Part shown: one piece after another, positions 59,513-64,000 of the stretch | Layout: the number at the start of each line of letters is the position of its first letter | Position numbering within the stretch: the stretch's first letter is position 1 | Assembly: GCA_016218815.1 (NCBI GenBank) | Contig: JACRCX010000025.1 | Coordinates: 124,001-188,000 of the forward strand | From: Deltaproteobacteria bacterium | GTDB lineage: Bacteria; Myxococcota_A; Polyangia; DRWM01; JAAZOP01 | Length of the DNA: 64,000 nucleotides | Reading direction: 5' to 3' | Notes under the pieces: model-generated | What the model was told of the DNA's origin: nothing | Seen by the model: only the letters and a program-made list of their open reading frames with translations | The model's database searches: none | Program-made: the position numbers and the translations under genes

Positions 59513-60399
59513 AGTTCTTCGCCGACGACCGCAAGCGCATCGGCCGCGCGTACGGGACGGTGAAGATGTACGAGATCAAGTCGGGACATCTCGTGCGCAT
59601 CCTGGGCGCCGACCACGACATCGCCACCCTCACGCTCGACGACGTCGCCGCCTACATCGACAAGCGCAAGGTGGAGGGGGCTTGCACCAACACCATATCC
59701 AAGGAGTTGGTGACGCTGCGGGCGGCGCTACGCGTAGCCCGCAAGCGCGGGATCTACGACGGCCACCCGGAGGACCTCATCCCCACGGGCTTTGCGCCCA
59801 AGTACGTGCCTAGGAAGCGCTGGCTCACGACCGAGGAGTTCGAGAAGCTGATCGGCGCGCTGCCGGCCATGCGGCGCCCGCACGTCGCGACCATGGTCTA
59901 CACGGGGCTCCGGCTCTCCGAGGCGGAGCGGCTTCGGCCGAACCACGTCGACGTCGAGAGGCGCAGGTTGTTCGTGCCCGGGACCAAGACCGAAGAAGCC
60001 GCCGCGGAGATTCCGCTCTCGGCGTCCGCCCTCCCCTGGCTTCAGGCTGCGCTGGCCCAGCGGAGCGAGGGCCAGAAGACGCTCTTCGCGCCCTGGGGGA
60101 ACATCCGTCGTGACCTGCGCGCGGCCTGCGTCAAGGTCAAGATCGACCCCGTGTCCACCAATGACCTGCGGCGTACCTTCTCCAGTTGGCTCGAGCAGGC
60201 CGGGATCCCTCGTGGCACGAACGCGCGCCTCATGCGCCACACGACGACGGCGATGGTCGACCGGGTGTACGCGAGGTCGGCCCCGGACGCCCTCGTGGCC
60301 GCGGTCGACCACCTGCCGGCAACCCACGTCGCCCCAGTCCCTCCCACCTCGGCCGCGGGGGACGACGAGTCGGACTTGCGACGCGACGCCGGTAGCTGA
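59317..60399 (+). CDS. int: tyrosine recombinase (phage-type integrase)
   Basis: The product has 360 residues from MAQLQRKPGRRVWHAILRLPNGQ. An arm-type DNA-binding N-terminus leads to a SAM-like core-binding domain (LKFFADDRKRIGRAYGTVKMYEIKSGHL..., CTNTISKELVTLRAALRVAR). The catalytic domain has the first Arg in TMVYTGLRLSEAERL, the Lys-bearing strand FVPGTKTEEAAA, the H/R box in NDLRRTFSSWLEQAG, RLMRHTTTAM and the nucleophile Tyr in DRVYARSAPDAL. It sits beside the 3' end of tRNA-Phe, the presumed attachment site. Confidence 0.93.
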   Translation: MAQLQRKPGRRVWHAILRLPNGQRIWRSTRCTDRRAADIRARQFERELAEAGDAPHEARPLGDTLKFFADDRKRIGRAYGTVKMYEIKSGHLVRILGADHDIATLTLDDVAAYIDKRKVEGACTNTISKELVTLRAALRVARKRGIYDGHPEDLIPTGFAPKYVPRKRWLTTEEFEKLIGALPAMRRPHVATMVYTGLRLSEAERLRPNHVDVERRRLFVPGTKTEEAAAEIPLSASALPWLQAALAQRSEGQKTLFAPWGNIRRDLRAACVKVKIDPVSTNDLRRTFSSWLEQAGIPRGTNARLMRHTTTAMVDRVYARSAPDALVAAVDHLPATHVAPVPPTSAAGDDESDLRRDAGS

Positions 60400-60480
60400 C
60401 GGGGGCCGAGACCACTGCCCCACCCGGCTCGCGACCGACGCGCCGGCGGCCGATCGGCACTTCTATCGCCCCGGTCGACC

Positions 60481-60512
60481 GCCCACAGCAGCGCCCACAG
60501 TTGCGCCCACAG
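60481..60512. repeat. three direct repeats with 12-bp period near attR
   Basis: GCCCACAG occurs at 60481-60488, 60493-60500 and 60505-60512, each followed by four varying bases, so the period is exactly 12. They lie between integrase and the tRNA and could be integrase arm-type or excisionase binding sites. Their phasing at just over one helical turn is suggestive but unproven. Confidence 0.6.
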
Positions 60513-60595
60513 ACACCAGCTTTTCTGGGAGACAGGAGAGCCGTGGGGACATTCCGCGCTTCCGCAGAAGCCCTTGATTCTTCTGAATTCCGTTG

Positions 60596-60668
60596 TGCCC
60601 AGGGACGGAGTTGAACCGCCGACACGGGGATTTTCAGTCCCCTGCTCTACCACCTGAGCTACCTGGGC
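60596..60668 (-). tRNA. tRNA-Phe (GAA)
   Basis: The minus strand reads GCCCAGGTAGCTCAGGTGG for the acceptor and D arm, an anticodon arm with loop CTGAAAA (anticodon GAA at 60633-60635), then the TPsiC arm and acceptor with discriminator A. The CCA is not encoded. Acceptor and anticodon stems pair well. The 3' end faces the integrase, which makes this the likely attachment gene and the right boundary of the element. Confidence 0.95.
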
Positions 60669-60847
60669 TCCGGGGGCGATGCGCTTCTATCGTCCGACGC
60701 GGGCGAAGTCAAGAAGGCGAGAGGCATCGGGTACCTTCCATAGGTCCGGGTCGTCCCCTGGTCCGGTATCGGTGTCCATCGGTGGTTTCGCGCCCGGTCG
60801 GAACCCCGGTTCGTGCGACCCACCCAGAGGCCTCGGCGGGACTCGAC

Positions 60848-63800
60848 TCAATGACGCCGGCGGCGCCGCAGGACCGCGAGGACGCCCAGGACGGCCAGCA
60901 CACCCAGCGGAAGCGCGTCGGCGCCGGAACCCGGAACCGCACACCCACCACCACAACCGCCCGACGACGGCACCGCGACGGGAGGAGTGGTGCCCTCGAT
61001 CGCGCAGGCCGGACTGCAGCCGTCGCCCGCCGCCACGTTGCCGTCGTCGCACGATTCGCCCCGCTCCTGCCGCGCGTTGCCGCAGTCCGAGGCCTCGAGC
61101 TGGCACGTGCCGTCGCAGCCGTTGCCGTCCATCCGACCGCCGTCGTCGCACTCCTCGCCCACGTCCAGGACGCCGTTGCCGCACGTGTCGCCCAACGGAG
61201 CAGGCCCCGTCACCGTGCAGTCCGACGCACAACCCGCCCCGCCGTCGCACTGCTCGCCCACCTCGTGCACCCCGTTGCCGCACACCGCCGGCTCCACCAC
61301 GCACGCGGCGTCGCACCCGTCGCCCGAAACGCCGTTGCCGTCGTCGCAGTCCTCGCCGAATGCCTGCACGCCGTCGCCGCAACGCTCCACCGTGCACACC
61401 GCACTGCAGCCGTCGCCGCCGACACGGTTCCCGTCGTCGCAGCCCTCGCCCGCCGAGACGCTGCCGTCGCCGCACGCGTCGGGATCCTCGAGCTGGCAGA
61501 ACGCACTGCAGCCGTCGCCGTCGACACGCCCGCCGTCGTCGCACTGCTCGCCGACCCCCACCACGCCGTCACCGCACGCCTCGAGGTTCTCCAGCAGGCA
61601 GTCCTTGTCGCAGCCGTCGCCGGACACGACGTTGCCGTCGTCGCACTGCTCGCCGGGACCCGGACGCCCGTCGCCGCAGATCTCGAAGCGGCAGTCCGGG
61701 CCGCACCCGTCCCGCTCCGCGGTGTTCCCGTCGTCGCACTCCTCGCCCGGCCCCGGCCGGCCGTCGCCGCAGCGCTCCGCGACGCAGGCCGCGGTGCAGC
61801 CGTCGCCGTCGACCGCGTTCCCGTCGTCGCACTCCTCGACGCCCGATTGCACGAAGCCGTCGCCGCAGCCGGCGACGACGCAGGCCGCGAGACACGGGGC
61901 GGTGTCGGCGTTCGCCGGACCGTCGTCGCACTCCTCCCGCGGCTGGAGCACCCCGTCGCCGCAACGCTCGAGCACGCACGCGTCGTCGCAGCCGTCGCCC
62001 GCGCCGTTGGCGCCGTCGTCGCACTCCTCGCCGGCCTGCACCACACCGTCCCCGCAACGCTCGGTGCGACAGATCGCGCTGCAGCCGTCGCCGTCGGTCG
62101 TGTTGCCGTCGTCGCACTCCTCCCCCGTCGCCGGGTCCGCCGTGCCGTCACCGCACGAGCCCGGGGCGCGCCGGCAGCTCGTGCACCACGCCGGCGGCGC
62201 CGGCCCCTCGTCGCACTCCTCGCCCTCGCTCGCCTGGAGGATGCCGTCGCCGCAGGCCGCCGGCACGCACGCGCTGGTGCAGGAATCGAAGTCGGAGGCG
62301 TTGCCGTCGTCGCACAGCTCTCCCGGCGTCCCGTCGGGAACGTGCCCGACCGTGCCGCGCGCGTCGCCCGTCGCCGTGTCGCTGGGCGGGCCGATCCCCG
62401 GCACCACCGCCAGGTGCGCCTCGCCGTTGTCGAAGCGCAACGTCGAGAGCACCGGCAGCCCGCCGCGATCGCGGGAGAAGCTCGCGCCGCCGGCGGCGAC
62501 CGAGAGAGCGAAGCCCACGGTCGTCGGGTCGCGGCCTCCCACCACGCCGTCGATGCGGCTCGTCGAGAACACCGGGTGGCCCGCCAGCGGCCGGCCCAGC
62601 AGCTCGAGCGTCCAGACCGCTCCCTCCAGCGCGCGTGCGATGTCCGATGCGAGCGGCGCGCCGCCCATCTCGACGTGGATCGGCCCGGTGGTCACACGGA
62701 TGCCCTCCTCCGCCGCCAACGTCGCGGTGTCCGTCGCCGCCGCGTCGAAGCCGATGCGGTAGTCGATCGATACCCGGGCCAAGGGCCCGAAGAAGCTGCC
62801 GCGAGGCACCGACGGCACGAGGAACGACCCGCTGAGGCAGTGCTCGTAGCCGGCGCAGCCGCAATCGGTCCCGGAACATGCCGTCCCCGCCCGAACGATG
62901 CCGTCGCCGCAGCGCGGCGTCGTGCAGTCGATGAGGCAGGCGTCGGCGTTCGACTCGTTGCCGTCGTCGCACTCCTCGCCGGCCTGCACCACGCCGTTGC
63001 CGCACACCTCCCGCACGCAATCGTGCGCGCAGCCGTCGGCATCGTCGGTATTGCCGTCGTCGCACTCCTCCGGGGAGTCGAGCCGCCCGTCCCCGCAGCT
63101 CACCGTCTGGCAGGCCGCGTTGCAGGTCGGGGGCGGACCGTCGCACTGCTCGGGATACTGCAGGACGCCGTCGCCGCAGTTGGGCGTGAGGGCAGTGTAG
63201 ATGGCGCGGCAGGCCGTCATCGCCGCCGTGAGCTGGGTGCGCGCCTCGCCGCTCGACCCGCCCTCGCCGCCGGCGTAGCAGAACGCCACCGACCGCGCGT
63301 CGCCCGGGAGCAGCGGCCCGTTCAAGACCATCGAGATCGCTCCCTGCTTCTCGCTCTTGCCTTCCAGCTCGTCGTGGTTCCCCGTGAGCGCCGGGTCGTG
63401 GAGGAAGAAGCGGAAGCGGTTCTCCTGCGTGGTGCTGGAGCCGAACTGGGCGAGCGACAGGTTGCGGTCGCGGTTCCAGTCCGCGAAGGCGAACGAGCCC
63501 GGGGTCGGCGCGCCGATCACCGCCGGCGCCAGCCCGAACCAGTCGTGCACCTCGGGATCGGTATACGGGATCGTGTCGTAGAGCATCACCGTCTGCGAGG
63601 CGGGGTCGTAGTCGGTGGACGTGTCGTACGACAGCGGCGGGATGTCGAAGTCGGCCATCATCGACACCTCGACCAGCGGAAAGATGCGCGAGGTCTCGTT
63701 GACGAGCGTATAGACCAGGAGGTAGGCGCTGAAGCCGTTGACGACGTAGGTCCGCTGCCGGACGGTGAGGTCGGTGTGGTAGCCGTGGAAGCTGGCAGGC

Positions 63801-64000
63801 TGGAGCACGTCGTCATCGTCGCCGCTCAGCTCCAGCACCCCGGACACGCCGGGGATCGAGGAGAGGAGCGATTCGATCTGCGACGTGATCGAAGCCGGGA
63901 CGCCCTGGCCGGCGAGCCCCGCGACGAGCTGCGGGACGCCGAAGATCGCGACGCCCGAGTTGCGGATGCGCGGGTCGTTGGGATCCGAGAAGTCGCCCCG
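60848..64000 (-). CDS. giant DUF4215 cysteine-rich surface protein, partial (5' end outside window)
   Basis: More than 1050 codons, open at the right edge (the visible start-like codon at 63847 is internal). The first ~300 visible residues form a globular domain (SFHGYHTDLTVRQRTYVVNGFSAYLLVYTLV). About eighteen DUF4215-type repeats of the form CGDGVVQAGEECDDGN..DGDGC follow, interrupted once by a beta-rich domain (about 62330-62860). The C-terminus (GGCGGGCAVPGSG, a short hydrophobic helix LPLGVLAVLGVLAVL, then RRRRRH) looks like a sorting/anchor signal of the MYXO- or JDVT-CTERM kind. The repeats should be disulfide-bonded and calcium-binding-like. The cell-surface location is inferred. Confidence 0.88.
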   Translation of the reverse strand, partial: RGDFSDPNDPRIRNSGVAIFGVPQLVAGLAGQGVPASITSQIESLLSSIPGVSGVLELSGDDDDVLQPASFHGYHTDLTVRQRTYVVNGFSAYLLVYTLVNETSRIFPLVEVSMMADFDIPPLSYDTSTDYDPASQTVMLYDTIPYTDPEVHDWFGLAPAVIGAPTPGSFAFADWNRDRNLSLAQFGSSTTQENRFRFFLHDPALTGNHDELEGKSEKQGAISMVLNGPLLPGDARSVAFCYAGGEGGSSGEARTQLTAAMTACRAIYTALTPNCGDGVLQYPEQCDGPPPTCNAACQTVSCGDGRLDSPEECDDGNTDDADGCAHDCVREVCGNGVVQAGEECDDGNESNADACLIDCTTPRCGDGIVRAGTACSGTDCGCAGYEHCLSGSFLVPSVPRGSFFGPLARVSIDYRIGFDAAATDTATLAAEEGIRVTTGPIHVEMGGAPLASDIARALEGAVWTLELLGRPLAGHPVFSTSRIDGVVGGRDPTTVGFALSVAAGGASFSRDRGGLPVLSTLRFDNGEAHLAVVPGIGPPSDTATGDARGTVGHVPDGTPGELCDDGNASDFDSCTSACVPAACGDGILQASEGEECDEGPAPPAWCTSCRRAPGSCGDGTADPATGEECDDGNTTDGDGCSAICRTERCGDGVVQAGEECDDGANGAGDGCDDACVLERCGDGVLQPREECDDGPANADTAPCLAACVVAGCGDGFVQSGVEECDDGNAVDGDGCTAACVAERCGDGRPGPGEECDDGNTAERDGCGPDCRFEICGDGRPGPGEQCDDGNVVSGDGCDKDCLLENLEACGDGVVGVGEQCDDGGRVDGDGCSAFCQLEDPDACGDGSVSAGEGCDDGNRVGGDGCSAVCTVERCGDGVQAFGEDCDDGNGVSGDGCDAACVVEPAVCGNGVHEVGEQCDGGAGCASDCTVTGPAPLGDTCGNGVLDVGEECDDGGRMDGNGCDGTCQLEASDCGNARQERGESCDDGNVAAGDGCSPACAIEGTTPPVAVPSSGGCGGGCAVPGSGADALPLGVLAVLGVLAVLRRRRRH

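Noticed and set aside
1..60600. Second copy of the tRNA-Phe 3' end as attL
   Set aside because: No convincing match seen by eye. A computed search for the 20-40 base tRNA end upstream of 60596 would settle it.
1..60668. Phage structural, packaging, conjugation (relaxase, T4SS), rRNA and toxin-antitoxin genes
   Set aside because: Looked for and not recognised. Element type (prophage, ICE or integrated plasmid) therefore stays open.
61000..63100. Regular short repeats that look CRISPR-like (repeated CGTCGTCGCACTCCTCGCC words)
   Set aside because: They are the DNA for DUF4215 protein repeats in one continuous minus-strand frame. Spacing varies and unit length follows the protein repeat.

Overview
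The window is very GC-rich with dense coding on both strands. The right-hand edge is chromosomal: a tRNA-Phe(GAA) gene followed by a huge DUF4215-type cysteine-rich surface protein with a C-terminal glycine/cysteine motif, hydrophobic segment and arginine tail. Such proteins are typical of large-genome, high-GC delta-proteobacterial relatives (Myxococcota, Desulfobacterota or Binatota style); I cannot place the organism more precisely. No rRNA, CRISPR array, phage structural gene or conjugation gene was seen.

Most of the window looks like one large integrated accessory element whose right end is at about 60.6 kb. A tyrosine integrase (59317-60399) sits next to the 3' end of tRNA-Phe, preceded by an excisionase-like HTH protein, a primase/helicase-like ATPase and a ParB-like protein. 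Three direct repeats with a 12-bp period lie between integrase and tRNA. I found no second copy of the tRNA 3' end, so the left end is probably outside the window.

Layout. 1-8.5 kb: a uracil-DNA-glycosylase-like/SnoaL fusion, a sigma-region-4/alpha-CTD fusion, an HU protein, zinc-ribbon proteins and a GNAT acetyltransferase. 8.6-10.2 kb: an IS110-family transposase with a possible guide-RNA region upstream. 10.6-15.0 kb (minus): a lipid-transport-like operon (MCE-like membrane protein, one-piece MlaF-MlaE-type ABC transporter, two lipoproteins) behind a candidate attenuator with a short leader ORF. 15.2-18.8 kb (plus): two SEC-C proteins and a DUF6602 nuclease-like protein whose tail reads antisense through a duplicated fragment. 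18.7-33.3 kb (minus): a long run of mostly unknown genes around a TOPRIM primase/helicase, broken by an IS1182 element inserted in the fifth codon of one gene, with a frame-broken FtsH-like peptidase downstream.

33.6-49.7 kb (plus): a tightly packed DNA-metabolism operon. It encodes a DnaJ-type zinc protein, a RecB-like nuclease, a Ycf46-like AAA+ ATPase with inverted Walker order, Ycf35/DUF1257, DUF2997, a minimal radical-SAM protein, a ComM-like AAA+ protein, about fifteen small unknown genes, a RecA variant and a sliding clamp. The 31.7-33.3 kb and 33.6 kb genes diverge from a shared regulatory region. 49.7-55.6 kb: an XRE repressor with a palindromic operator, secreted and membrane proteins, a RadC-like protein and unknown genes. 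55.7-60.4 kb: the partition, replication and integration block.
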